From assembly GCF_007827365.1 (NCBI RefSeq), contig NZ_VISI01000002.1:2795001-2859000 (forward strand): a DNA stretch of 64,000 nt, written 5' to 3'. The first letter of the stretch is position 1. Every line of letters begins with the position of its first letter. This DNA comes from Olleya sp. Hel_I_94. Lineage in GTDB: Bacteria > Bacteroidota > Bacteroidia > Flavobacteriales > Flavobacteriaceae. The position numbers and the translations under genes are program-made. A model generated the notes under the pieces. The model did not search any database and had not been told where the DNA came from. It worked only from the letters and a program-made list of their open reading frames with translations. Below, piece by piece: positions 8,097 through 16,418 of this stretch.

Positions 8097-10801
8097 TGGA
8101 CGACTGCGACTGTCAAAAATATTTAACGCTTTCTGGTTTAGAACCCTTAATTGTAACTCCAGAAAGTAATTTTATAAACGTAGGAGAGCGAACCAATGTT
8201 ACAGGTTCTAGAAAGTTTTTACGTTTAATAAAAGAAGAAAAGTATACCGAAGCTTTAGCTGTAGCAAGAGATCAGGTAGAAGGTGGTGCACAAATTTTAG
8301 ATGTCAACATGGACGAAGGTATGTTGGATGGCGTTTATGCGATGACTACTTTTTTAAATCTCATTGCTTCAGAGCCAGATATTTCCAGAATCCCTATAAT
8401 GATTGATAGCTCTAAATGGGAAATTATTGAGGCTGGTTTAAAGGTGGTTCAAGGTAAATCTGTTGTAAATTCTATAAGTTTAAAAGAAGGAGAAACCGAG
8501 TTTATTCGTCAAGCTAAACTAGTAAAACGTTATGGAGCTGCTGTAATTGTAATGGCTTTTGATGAAAATGGTCAAGCAGATACGTATAAGCGTCGTATTG
8601 AAATTTGTGAACGTTCTTATAAAATATTGGTTGATATTGTCAATTTTCCTCCACAAGACATCATTTTTGATCCCAATATTTTTCCGGTTGCAACAGGAAT
8701 GGAAGAACATCGTAAAAATGCATTAGACTTTTTTAATGCTACAAAGTGGATTAGACATAATTTACCATTGGCTAATGTGTCTGGTGGCGTAAGTAATGTG
8801 TCCTTTTCTTTTAGAGGAAACAATACTGTGCGTGAGGCTATGCATGCTTCGTTTTTGTTTCATGCCATAAAAAACGGAATGAATTTAGGAATTGTAAACC
8901 CAACGATGTTGGAGATTTATGATGAAATTGATAAGGAATTATTACAGTGCGTTGAAGACGTTTTGTTTGACAGACGTGAGGATGCTACTGAGCGTTTATT
9001 GGAGTTTGCCGAAACCGTAAAAGGCAATAAAAAAGAAACTACAGAAACGGTTCAGGAATGGAGAAATACCGAGTTGCAAAGCAGGATTACACATGCTTTA
9101 GTAAAAGGGATTGATACGTTTATAATTGAAGATGTTGAAGAGGCAAGACAATCTGTTTCACGACCAATTGAAGTTATTGAAGGTCATTTAATGATTGGGA
9201 TGAGTGTAGTTGGAGATTTGTTTGGAAGCGGAAAAATGTTTTTGCCACAAGTAGTAAAATCGGCTAGAGTCATGAAAAAAGCTGTAGCGTATTTACAACC
9301 ATTCATTGAGGCTGAAAAAGATGGAAAACAAGCCTTTGCTGGAAAAATTTTAATGGCTACTGTAAAAGGAGATGTACATGATATTGGTAAAAATATTGTG
9401 AGTGTAGTTTTAGGATGTAATAATTACCAGATTATAGATTTAGGTGTTATGGTTCCACCAGAAAAAATTATTGAAACAGCTATAAAAGAACAGGTTGATA
9501 TTATTGGCTTAAGTGGTTTAATTACACCTTCATTAGACGAGATGGTTTATGTGTCCAAAGAAATGGAAAAACAAAACCTAAATATACCATTAATTATTGG
9601 TGGTGCAACGACGTCTAAAGCACACACGTCGGTTAAAATTGCACCTCATTATAAAGACGCTGTGGTACATATTAATGATGCCTCAAGAGCTGTAACTGTT
9701 GTTGGTGAATTACTAAATAAAAATAATGTTGTTTATAAGGAGCAAATTAGAGAAGAATACGATGTGTTTAGAGAAAAATTTTTAAACAGAACCAAACAAA
9801 AAGACTACATAAGTATTGAAGAGGCTAGAAAAAGAAAGTATAAAATAGATTGGCAAACCTCTAAAATTGTAAAGCCAAAACAATTAGGAATTCAAATAAT
9901 CGAAGATTTTGATATTACAAAATTAGAAGCGTTTATAGATTGGTCTCCATTTTTTAGAAGTTGGGATTTGCATGGTAAATATCCAGATATTTTAACAGAT
10001 AGCGTGGTTGGTACTCAAGCAACAGATTTGTTTATCGACGCTCAAGAATTATTAAAAAGAATTTTTGACGAAAAGCTATTAAAAGCAAAAGCCATCTTTG
10101 GGTTGTTTCCTGCTAATACCATAAATGATGATGACGTTGAAGTAAGTTTGTCACCTCGAGCGCAGTCGAGAGGTCTTACAAGTGAAGATAAAATTAAATT
10201 CCTAACCTTACGTCAACAATTAAAGAAAAGAGAAGGTGTGCCTAACCATGCCTTAGCAGATTTTATTGCTCCAAAAGAAACAGGAATACAAGATTATATT
10301 GGTGTTTTTTGCGTGTCTACTGGTTTTGGTACAGCAGAATTAGCAGAGCAGTTTGAAGCCGATAATGATGATTATAATTCGATTATGATTAAAGCGTTAG
10401 CAGATAGATTAGCCGAAGCTTTTGCGGAATATTTACACAAAGAAGTAAGAACAAAACATTGGGCTTATGCACAAGATGAAAGCTTAACTAACCAAGAATT
10501 AATTAAGGAAAATTATAACGGAATCCGTCCAGCTCCTGGTTATCCTGCGTGTCCAGATCATTTAGAAAAACAAACCATTTGGAAGCTATTAAATATAGAA
10601 GAAAATATTGGTGTAAAACTTACCGAAAGTCTTGCTATGTGGCCTGCAGCAAGTGTAAGTGGTTATTATTTTGGTAATCCTGAGGCTAAGTATTTTGGCT
10701 TAGGAAAAATCACGAAAGATCAATTATTGGATTATTCAAAACGAAAAAATATTAGCATAGAAGAAGCTACTAAATGGCTAAACCCAAATTTAGCGGATTA
10801 G
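8096..10801 (+). CDS. metH: Methionine synthase, folate-, B12- and activation modules (split MetH, part 2)
   Basis: The remaining three modules of MetH (901 aa): the pterin-binding domain ([14 protein letters not shown], about 25-300), the cap plus B12 domain with the cobalt-ligand motif DVHDIG (D426, H428, G431), and the SAM-dependent reactivation domain (about 590-901) with RTKHWAY and [14 protein letters not shown]. It transfers the methyl group from methyl-THF, made by the downstream metF gene, to homocysteine bound by the first half. Residues about 685-693 read LSPRAQSRG, encoded by a palindromic repeat (10153-10174) that sits in frame between DDDVEV and the conserved TLRQQ segment; this is not part of normal MetH. 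Confidence 0.95.
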   Translation: MDDCDCQKYLTLSGLEPLIVTPESNFINVGERTNVTGSRKFLRLIKEEKYTEALAVARDQVEGGAQILDVNMDEGMLDGVYAMTTFLNLIASEPDISRIPIMIDSSKWEIIEAGLKVVQGKSVVNSISLKEGETEFIRQAKLVKRYGAAVIVMAFDENGQADTYKRRIEICERSYKILVDIVNFPPQDIIFDPNIFPVATGMEEHRKNALDFFNATKWIRHNLPLANVSGGVSNVSFSFRGNNTVREAMHASFLFHAIKNGMNLGIVNPTMLEIYDEIDKELLQCVEDVLFDRREDATERLLEFAETVKGNKKETTETVQEWRNTELQSRITHALVKGIDTFIIEDVEEARQSVSRPIEVIEGHLMIGMSVVGDLFGSGKMFLPQVVKSARVMKKAVAYLQPFIEAEKDGKQAFAGKILMATVKGDVHDIGKNIVSVVLGCNNYQIIDLGVMVPPEKIIETAIKEQVDIIGLSGLITPSLDEMVYVSKEMEKQNLNIPLIIGGATTSKAHTSVKIAPHYKDAVVHINDASRAVTVVGELLNKNNVVYKEQIREEYDVFREKFLNRTKQKDYISIEEARKRKYKIDWQTSKIVKPKQLGIQIIEDFDITKLEAFIDWSPFFRSWDLHGKYPDILTDSVVGTQATDLFIDAQELLKRIFDEKLLKAKAIFGLFPANTINDDDVEVSLSPRAQSRGLTSEDKIKFLTLRQQLKKREGVPNHALADFIAPKETGIQDYIGVFCVSTGFGTAELAEQFEADNDDYNSIMIKALADRLAEAFAEYLHKEVRTKHWAYAQDESLTNQELIKENYNGIRPAPGYPACPDHLEKQTIWKLLNIEENIGVKLTESLAMWPAASVSGYYFGNPEAKYFGLGKITKDQLLDYSKRKNISIEEATKWLNPNLAD
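10153..10174 (+). repeat. Palindromic repeat inserted in frame within metH
   Basis: GC-rich palindrome with arms CTCGA (10155-10159) and TCGAG (10166-10170) around GCGCAG, flanked by ACC and GGT. It stands out against the A/T-rich gene. It resembles the 'cgagcgcagtcgag' type repeats I recall as dispersed between genes of many Flavobacteriaceae; no second copy is in this window. It is read through without stop as LSPRAQSRG. Confidence 0.6.
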
Positions 10802-10802
10802 T

Positions 10803-10919
10803 GTGTTAGCGATTGATGTGGCATCCTTTTTACGTCAGTTCGAGTAATACGACGTTAGGAGTATTGTATCGAGAACAAGTAAAAAGATATAACGGAAAGC
10901 GCGACCCTTGTGGTAACGC
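10803..10919 (+). repeat. Dispersed structured repeat, copy A (between metH and metF)
   Basis: This gap carries an element with nested inverted repeats: outer GTGTTA (10803-10808) with TAACGC (10914-10919, one G-T pair), middle CTTTTTAC (10826-10833) with GTAAAAAG (10879-10886), and an inner imperfect arm around AATAC/GTATT (10846-10865). Its ends, TTAGCGATTGA and AGCGCGACCCTTGTGGTAACGC, recur inverted at 31535-31625 while the middle differs. It is noncoding in all frames checked. I believe it belongs to a repeat family common in Flavobacteriaceae, of unknown function. Confidence 0.7.
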
Positions 10920-10954
10920 TATAAAAGTAATTGAGATATAATTATAGGTAATAC

Positions 10955-11911
10955 ATGAAAGTAACAGAACATATAACGAGAGGTAAAGGGAAAACGCAAT
11001 TTTCGTTCGAGATTTTACCGCCTTTAAAAGGACAACATATCCAATCTATTTTTGATAATATTGATCCCTTAATGGCATTTAATCCGCCTTTTATTGATGT
11101 CACTTACCATCGTGAGGAGTATCATTACAAAGATTTGGGTGACGGATTGCTTAAAAAACAAGTGGTTAAAAAGCGTCCTGGAACCGTTGGAATTTGTGCT
11201 GCAATCCAAAATAAATATAATGTGGATGCCATTCCGCATATTTTATGTGGTGGTTTTACTAAAGAGGATACTGAGAATTTTTTAATTGATTTAGACTTTT
11301 TAAATATCGATAATGTAATGGCATTGCGTGGTGATGCTGTTAAAACTGAAACTTATTTTACGCCAGAAAAAGAAGGTCATGCGTATGCTAGTGATTTGGT
11401 AAAACAAATAACAGCTTTAAATAAAGCTAATTATTTGGATGATCAACTGCTTAATTGTAGTGCGACGGATTTTTGTGTTGGTGTTGGTGCATACCCAGAA
11501 AAACATATGGAAGCACCAAGTCTGGAAAGTGATATTCATTTTTTAAAAAAGAAGATTAAAAATGGTGCTGAATATGTGGTGACACAAATGTTTTTTGATA
11601 ATCAAAAGTATTTTCAGTTTGTAGATAAATGCAGAAACGAAGGGATTACTGTGCCGATTATTCCTGGTTTAAAACCAATATCAACTTTAAAGCAGTTAAA
11701 TGTTATTCCACATCGTTTTCATGTTGATTTGCCAGAAGCTTTAATTAAAAGTATTATTAAATGTAAAACTAATGTTGAGGTCAGACAGGTTGGTATTGAG
11801 TGGTGTATCCAGCAATCTTTAGAGCTTAAAAAAGCAGGCATACCAATGTTGCATTACTACTCGATGGGAAAAAGCGATAATATTAAAGCAATTGCCGAAG
11901 CTGTTTTTTAA
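10955..11911 (+). CDS. metF: 5,10-methylenetetrahydrofolate reductase
   Basis: MetF reduces methylene-THF to methyl-THF, the methyl donor for MetH. The 318-aa protein has the flavin-barrel start FSFEILPPLKG (catalytic Glu in FEILPP), the NVMALRGD motif and the EYVVTQMFFDN segment typical of the family. It ends the methionine operon; the repeat element at 10803-10919 separates it from metH, so co-transcription through that structure is likely but not certain. The ATG at 10955 starts directly at the conserved N-terminus. Confidence 0.95.
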   Translation: MKVTEHITRGKGKTQFSFEILPPLKGQHIQSIFDNIDPLMAFNPPFIDVTYHREEYHYKDLGDGLLKKQVVKKRPGTVGICAAIQNKYNVDAIPHILCGGFTKEDTENFLIDLDFLNIDNVMALRGDAVKTETYFTPEKEGHAYASDLVKQITALNKANYLDDQLLNCSATDFCVGVGAYPEKHMEAPSLESDIHFLKKKIKNGAEYVVTQMFFDNQKYFQFVDKCRNEGITVPIIPGLKPISTLKQLNVIPHRFHVDLPEALIKSIIKCKTNVEVRQVGIEWCIQQSLELKKAGIPMLHYYSMGKSDNIKAIAEAVF

Positions 11912-11925
11912 TAACAAAAAACGCT

Positions 11926-11933
11926 TACTTTTG
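11926..11933 (+). promoter_or_regulatory. -7 element of the Rrf2 gene promoter; transcript probably leaderless
   Basis: TACTTTTG fits TAnnTTTG exactly and ends only four bases before the ATG at 11938, so transcription would start at or next to the start codon. Confidence 0.55.
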
Positions 11934-11937
11934 TAAT

Positions 11938-12345
11938 ATGCTTTCTAAGAAAACAAAATACGGAATTAAGGCTTTAGTACACTTAGCTAAAAAGGACCAA
12001 CGTTGTCCTGTGCAAATTAGTACGATATCTTCGGCTGAAAATATTTCTCAAAAATTTTTAGAGACAATCCTACTTACATTAAAAAAAAATGGGATTTTAG
12101 GTTCTAAAAAAGGAAAAGCAGGTGGTTATTACCTTTTAAAAGAGCCTAAAGGTGTTAGTATGGCAGATGTCATGCGTATTTTAGAAGGACCTATTGCAAT
12201 GGTGCCTTGCGTAAGTTTAAATTTTTACGAGGCTTGTAGCGATTGTCCAGATGAAACCATTTGTGCTGTCCATAACTTAATGGAAGAGGTTAGAGATAGT
12301 TCTCTTAAAATTTTTAACAACAAGACTTTAGCAGATTTTATTTAA
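11938..12345 (+). CDS. Rrf2-family transcriptional regulator
   Basis: A 135-aa winged-helix regulator of the Rrf2/IscR/CymR family: MLSKKTKYGIKALVHLAKKD at the start, a helix-turn-helix around ISSAENISQKFLETIL and the wing GSKKGKAGGYYL. The C-terminal half carries four cysteines (VPCVSLNFYEACSDCPDETIC), so an Fe-S cluster or other cysteine-based sensing is plausible, as in IscR. Located directly before the cysteine operon and its palindromic operator candidate (12395-12408), it is the likely regulator of that operon, comparable to CymR in Bacilli. The regulatory target is inferred from position. Confidence 0.88.
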   Translation: MLSKKTKYGIKALVHLAKKDQRCPVQISTISSAENISQKFLETILLTLKKNGILGSKKGKAGGYYLLKEPKGVSMADVMRILEGPIAMVPCVSLNFYEACSDCPDETICAVHNLMEEVRDSSLKIFNNKTLADFI

Positions 12346-12349
12346 TTTA

Positions 12350-12381
12350 TTTGTGCAAACAAGCTGCAAGCTATACATTTG
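12350..12381 (+). promoter_or_regulatory. Promoter of the cysteine/sulfate-assimilation operon
   Basis: TTTG (12350-12353) and TACATTTG (12374-12381) are separated by 20 bases, an exact Bacteroidota consensus promoter. Expected start of transcription is about 12386-12390, directly before the palindrome at 12395. Confidence 0.75.
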
Positions 12382-12394
12382 CATTTAATCTACT

Positions 12395-12408
12395 ATTCCG
12401 ATAGGAAT
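12395..12408 (+). promoter_or_regulatory. Palindromic operator candidate for the Rrf2 regulator
   Basis: Inverted repeat ATTCC-GATA-GGAAT just downstream of the -7 box of the cys promoter. A dimeric repressor bound here would block initiation or early elongation. The neighbouring Rrf2 protein is the obvious candidate ligand; this is inference. Confidence 0.5.
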
Positions 12409-12430
12409 TAAAGAGTAATTGAATTTAGAT

Positions 12431-12685
12431 ATGATTTTAGATGCGTTTTTTAAAGTAGAAAACAAAAAGAAGGAAGCTAAGTCATCCGAAGAGAACATTA
12501 ATAGAAGCATCCTTAAAACAATAAGTTGGAGAGTTATTGGTACGTTAGATACTTTAGTAATTACCTATTTTATTACTGGCACTTTACAAATGGCTTTAAG
12601 TATTAGTTTTATAGAGTTTTTTTCTAAAATGTTACTTTACTTTTTTCATGAACGTGCTTGGAACAAAATTAAATTAGGAAAATGA
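12431..12685 (+). CDS. DUF2061 small membrane protein
   Basis: A small (84 aa) protein with the DUF2061 core SILKTISWRVIGTLDTLVITYFITG and ..EFFSKMLLYFFHERAWNKIKLG. It has two hydrophobic segments (about 35-55 and 60-75) and is predicted to lie in the inner membrane. The ATG at 12431 is preferred to the TTG at 12419. It is the first gene of the cysteine operon and overlaps the cysH start by four bases (ATGA), so it is translated with sulfate-reduction genes; its function is not known, though transport of sulfate or a related ion would fit the position. Confidence 0.8.
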   Translation: MILDAFFKVENKKKEAKSSEENINRSILKTISWRVIGTLDTLVITYFITGTLQMALSISFIEFFSKMLLYFFHERAWNKIKLGK

Positions 12686-13299
12686 TACAAATAGATATAG
12701 ATAGTATTAACCAAAAATTAAAAGATAAAACACCACAGGAGATTGTCAATTGGGCTATTGGTATTGCCAAAAACCCTTTGGTTACTACTAATTTTAGACC
12801 TTATGAAGCTGCAATATTACATTTAGTATCCAATCAAAAAAAGGATATAAAGGTAATTTGGTGCGACACAGGATATAATACGCCTAATACCTATAAACAT
12901 GCCGAGTCGGTTATTAATACCCTAAATTTAAACGTAAAACTATATGTCCCAAAACAGACTGTTGCACATCGTGATGTAGTTTTAGGTATTCCTGATGTAA
13001 ATGATCCTAATCATAAACTATTTACAGAACAAGTTAAGCTAGAGCCATTTACTAGAGCATTTTTAGAGCATAAACCAGATGTTTGGTTTACTAATTTGCG
13101 TAAAGGTCAAACTGCTTTTAGAGATAGTATTGATGTTGTATCTGTGGATAAAAATGGAGTAATTAAAGTTAGTCCATTTTATAATTTTACAGATGAAAGC
13201 CTTGATGCATATCTTGAAAAACATCAACTACCAAACGAGTTTAAATACTTTGATCCAACTAAAGTTTTAGGTAATAGAGAATGCGGTTTACACGCATAA
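12682..13299 (+). CDS. cysH: Phosphoadenylyl-sulfate reductase family (CysH)
   Basis: CysH reduces activated sulfate to sulfite with thioredoxin or glutathione. The 205-aa protein has the PP-loop-type nucleotide fold, the WCDTGYNTPNTYKHAE block, FTNLRKGQTAFR, and the C-terminal catalytic cysteine in NRECGLHA. The CC and CxxC cysteines that bind the 4Fe-4S cluster of APS reductases are absent, which points to PAPS as substrate. It is shorter than E. coli CysH (244 aa), mostly at the N-terminus. No APS kinase gene is seen in the operon. Confidence 0.88.
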   Translation: MIQIDIDSINQKLKDKTPQEIVNWAIGIAKNPLVTTNFRPYEAAILHLVSNQKKDIKVIWCDTGYNTPNTYKHAESVINTLNLNVKLYVPKQTVAHRDVVLGIPDVNDPNHKLFTEQVKLEPFTRAFLEHKPDVWFTNLRKGQTAFRDSIDVVSVDKNGVIKVSPFYNFTDESLDAYLEKHQLPNEFKYFDPTKVLGNRECGLHA

Positions 13300-14217
13300 A
13301 TGATAAATAAAATAATGAAAAATACCTCACAAATAAATCCGTTAGAAAACGAAGCTATTTATATTTTTAGAGAAGTGGCAGCACAATTTGAAAAACCAGT
13401 TTTACTGTTTTCTGGAGGAAAAGACTCTATAACATTAGTAAGATTAGCTCAAAAGGCATTTTATCCTGCTAAGATTCCGTTTCCATTAATGCATATAGAC
13501 ACAGGTCATAATTTTCCTGAAACTATAGCCTTTAGAGACCGTTTGGTCAAAGAATTAGGTTTAGAATTAATAGTGAGAAATGTTCAGGATTCTATTGATC
13601 AAGGAAAAGTTAAAGAAGAATCTGGACGATACGCAAGCCGAAACCAATTACAAACAACAACACTTTTAGATGCTATTGAAGAGTTTAAATTTGATGCGTG
13701 TATTGGAGGAGCCAGACGTGATGAGGAAAAAGCAAGAGCAAAAGAACGTATCTTTTCAGTAAGAGATGATTTTGGACAATGGGACGAAAAAAATCAACGT
13801 CCCGAATTATTTGACATGCTAAATGGACAAATTGAATTGGGACAAAATGTACGTGTATTTCCAATTTCCAATTGGACGGAATTAGATGTTTGGTCCTATA
13901 TAGAGGAAGAAAAAATTGAAATTCCTTCTATTTATTTTGCACATACAAGAGCTACTTTTTTAAGAGATGGATTAATATGGTCTGCTGACGATGACGTTGT
14001 TTATAGAGATGAAGATGAAGAAGTGATTGAAAGAATTGTACGTTTTAGAACCGTTGGAGATATGAGTTGCACAGCAGCTGTCTTATCCGAAGCTTCAGAT
14101 ATATCTAGTGTAGTACAAGAGATTCGCGATTCTTCAATATCAGAGCGAGGTGCTAGAATAGATGATAAGCGTTCTGAAGCTGCAATGGAGAAACGAAAAC
14201 AACAAGGGTACTTTTAG
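13300..14217 (+). CDS. cysD: Sulfate adenylyltransferase subunit 2 (CysD)
   Basis: The catalytic subunit of ATP sulfurylase, which makes APS from sulfate and ATP together with CysN. Visible are the PP-loop LFSGGKDSITLV (about 36-47), HIDTGHNFPETI, and GGARRDEEKARAKERIFSVR, all diagnostic; the C-terminal GRxxDDxRSEAAMEKRKxxGYF tail is also present. 305 aa matches the family. It follows cysH with no gap; a second ATG at 13315 is an equally possible start. Confidence 0.95.
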   Translation: MINKIMKNTSQINPLENEAIYIFREVAAQFEKPVLLFSGGKDSITLVRLAQKAFYPAKIPFPLMHIDTGHNFPETIAFRDRLVKELGLELIVRNVQDSIDQGKVKEESGRYASRNQLQTTTLLDAIEEFKFDACIGGARRDEEKARAKERIFSVRDDFGQWDEKNQRPELFDMLNGQIELGQNVRVFPISNWTELDVWSYIEEEKIEIPSIYFAHTRATFLRDGLIWSADDDVVYRDEDEEVIERIVRFRTVGDMSCTAAVLSEASDISSVVQEIRDSSISERGARIDDKRSEAAMEKRKQQGYF

Positions 14218-14293
14218 AGAAGCCTTTTCATTCCTTGAAAAAGTAATATTTAATTTAATAATAAAAACTTCATTTTGAAGTCAAACATATAAT

Positions 14294-15541
14294 ATGGACG
14301 TATTAAAAATAGCAACAGCAGGTAGCGTTGATGATGGAAAAAGCACATTAATTGGAAGATTATTGTACGATACAAAATCACTTACTTCAGACAAATTAGA
14401 AGCTATAAAAAATAAAAGTCAGCAACTAGGTTATGATTATTTAGATTTTTCTTTGGCTACAGATGGTTTAGTTGCCGAGAGAGAACAGGGAATCACTATT
14501 GATGTTGCTCATATTTATTTTTCTACAGTTAACAAAAGTTACATCATTGCAGATACTCCAGGTCATGTTGAGTATACTAGAAATATGGTCACTGGTGCGT
14601 CAACGTCTCAAGCAGCTATTGTTTTAATAGATGCAAGAAAAGGAGTGATTGAGCAGACCAATCGTCATTTTTTTATAAATAATTTATTACGAATTAAGAC
14701 CGTTATTGTAGCTATAAATAAGATGGATTTAGTTGATTTTTCTGAAGAGAGATACAATGAGATAAAATCTGAATTTGAAGTTTTGATGAGCAAACGAGAC
14801 TATCAAGACCAAAACATTAAATTTATTCCAGTAAGTGCTTTAAAAGGTGATAATGTTGTTAATAAATCAGAAAATACACCTTGGTATACTGGTGAAACAT
14901 TATTGGAGCATTTGGAAAATATTAATCAAAAAGATGTATTAAATACAGGTACACCTAGGTTTCCTGTGCAATATGTTATTCGTCCTAAAACCGAAGAATT
15001 TCACGATTTTAGAGGTTATGCAGGTAAGGTTTATGGAGGTGAATTAAGTGTTGGAGATGAGGTTGTTATTCTTCCTTCTCAGACTAAATCCAAGATTAAA
15101 GAGATTCATTTTTATAATCAAAAAGTACAAACTGCATCAAGACGCTCGTCGGTATTAATTACTTTAGATGATGATGTAAATATTAGTAGAGGAGACATGA
15201 TTGTTAAAGCCAATGATTTACCTGTTATTGATAAACAATTTACAGCGACCATTTCTTGGATGGATTCTCAAAATTTAGCCTCAGGTAATAAGTATGTTAT
15301 ACAACATGGTGTCAACAAAGTATTAGCAAAAGTGGATACTATTCATCATAAAATAAATCCTGATTATTCTGGGATTGATCAGTCTGCACAGGTGTTGAAC
15401 ATGAATGATATTGCATCAGTGACTTTTAAATTAAATAAGCCTATATTTTATGATGCATTTAAAGACCATAGGACAAATGGTTCTTTTATTATTATAGATA
15501 GTAAATCTAATAATACGGTAGGTGCAGGATTTATACAATAG
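14294..15541 (+). CDS. cysN: Sulfate adenylyltransferase subunit 1, GTPase (CysN)
   Basis: The regulatory GTPase of ATP sulfurylase; GTP hydrolysis drives APS formation by CysD. Elongation-factor-like motifs are clear: GSVDDGKST (G1, about 10-18), the G2 region REQGITIDVAH, DTPGHVEY (G3) and NKMDLVDF (G4). The protein ends after the third beta-barrel domain at 415 aa, with no fused C-terminal APS kinase (CysC). It follows cysD after 76 bases. Confidence 0.95.
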   Translation: MDVLKIATAGSVDDGKSTLIGRLLYDTKSLTSDKLEAIKNKSQQLGYDYLDFSLATDGLVAEREQGITIDVAHIYFSTVNKSYIIADTPGHVEYTRNMVTGASTSQAAIVLIDARKGVIEQTNRHFFINNLLRIKTVIVAINKMDLVDFSEERYNEIKSEFEVLMSKRDYQDQNIKFIPVSALKGDNVVNKSENTPWYTGETLLEHLENINQKDVLNTGTPRFPVQYVIRPKTEEFHDFRGYAGKVYGGELSVGDEVVILPSQTKSKIKEIHFYNQKVQTASRRSSVLITLDDDVNISRGDMIVKANDLPVIDKQFTATISWMDSQNLASGNKYVIQHGVNKVLAKVDTIHHKINPDYSGIDQSAQVLNMNDIASVTFKLNKPIFYDAFKDHRTNGSFIIIDSKSNNTVGAGFIQ

Positions 15542-15671
15542 TAATTATTAAACAAATGCAATGGTATTATCTAAGTAATTGCTATTATTTTAAATAATTA
15601 AACTCCTATTATAAATACGCTAAATAGTCTAAAATTAGAAGTAACTTTATAGCCTCAAATAAAAACAGGTT

Positions 15672-16418
15672 ATGCAGGAGACGTTACAAATTCCATTTAG
15701 GTTTAAAGAGAAAGTAGAAGACTTAGCAAAAGAGTTGTTTTATTGTGCGTTAGAGACTTCTGACCAACAGGAACAGCTTTTTAAAAATATTAAAGATGCC
15801 TTTTTTTATGTTTCTCAGGCATTAGATTGCGGAGTTTGTAATACAAAATGGGATCAGTTTAAAACAGGAGTTAAAGCTTTAAAACCAAAATTACAATTGG
15901 ATGCAGAAGCTGCTTATAATAATGATCCTGCAGCAAAAAGTGTTAAAGAAGTTTATTTAGCTTACCCTGGATTTTACGCTATAGCAATGTATAGATTAAG
16001 TCATATTTTATGGCAATTAGATGTGCCTGTTTTACCACGTATGATATCGGAATATGCGCATGGTATAACTGGAGCAGATATACATCCTGGTGCTACAATT
16101 GGAGACTCATTTTTTATAGATCATGCTACAGGAGTTGTTATTGGAGAAACAGCAATTATATATAACAATGTAATTATTTATCAAGGAGTAACTCTTGGTG
16201 GTATTAAAGTCGAAAAAGCTTTAGAAAACACTAAAAGGCACCCAACAATTAAGGATAATGTTACCATTTATGCCAATGCCACTATATTAGGAGGTGACGT
16301 TATTATTGGAGAAGGATCTGTAATTGGAGCTAATGTATGGATCACTAAATCTATTCCAGAACAATCTTTAGTCACTTACAAATCAGATATTAAAATCACC
16401 AATAAATACAGCAAATGA
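15672..16418 (+). CDS. cysE: Serine O-acetyltransferase
   Basis: Acetylates serine to O-acetylserine for CysM. The 248-aa protein has an alpha-helical N-terminal domain and a C-terminal left-handed beta-helix of hexapeptide repeats (ITGADIHPGATIGDSFFIDH, TGVVIGETAIIYNNV, ATILGGDVIIGEGSVIGAN), with the catalytic His in the FIDHATG segment. The long N-terminus resembles EpsC-type bacterial enzymes. Stop and cysM start overlap as ATGA, so the two enzymes are translationally coupled. Confidence 0.93.
   Translation: MQETLQIPFRFKEKVEDLAKELFYCALETSDQQEQLFKNIKDAFFYVSQALDCGVCNTKWDQFKTGVKALKPKLQLDAEAAYNNDPAAKSVKEVYLAYPGFYAIAMYRLSHILWQLDVPVLPRMISEYAHGITGADIHPGATIGDSFFIDHATGVVIGETAIIYNNVIIYQGVTLGGIKVEKALENTKRHPTIKDNVTIYANATILGGDVIIGEGSVIGANVWITKSIPEQSLVTYKSDIKITNKYSK

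Noticed and set aside
7089..10801. Frameshifted metH
   Set aside because: The two halves end and start exactly at a domain boundary with a TAATG overlap; this is the normal split MetH of Bacteroidota.
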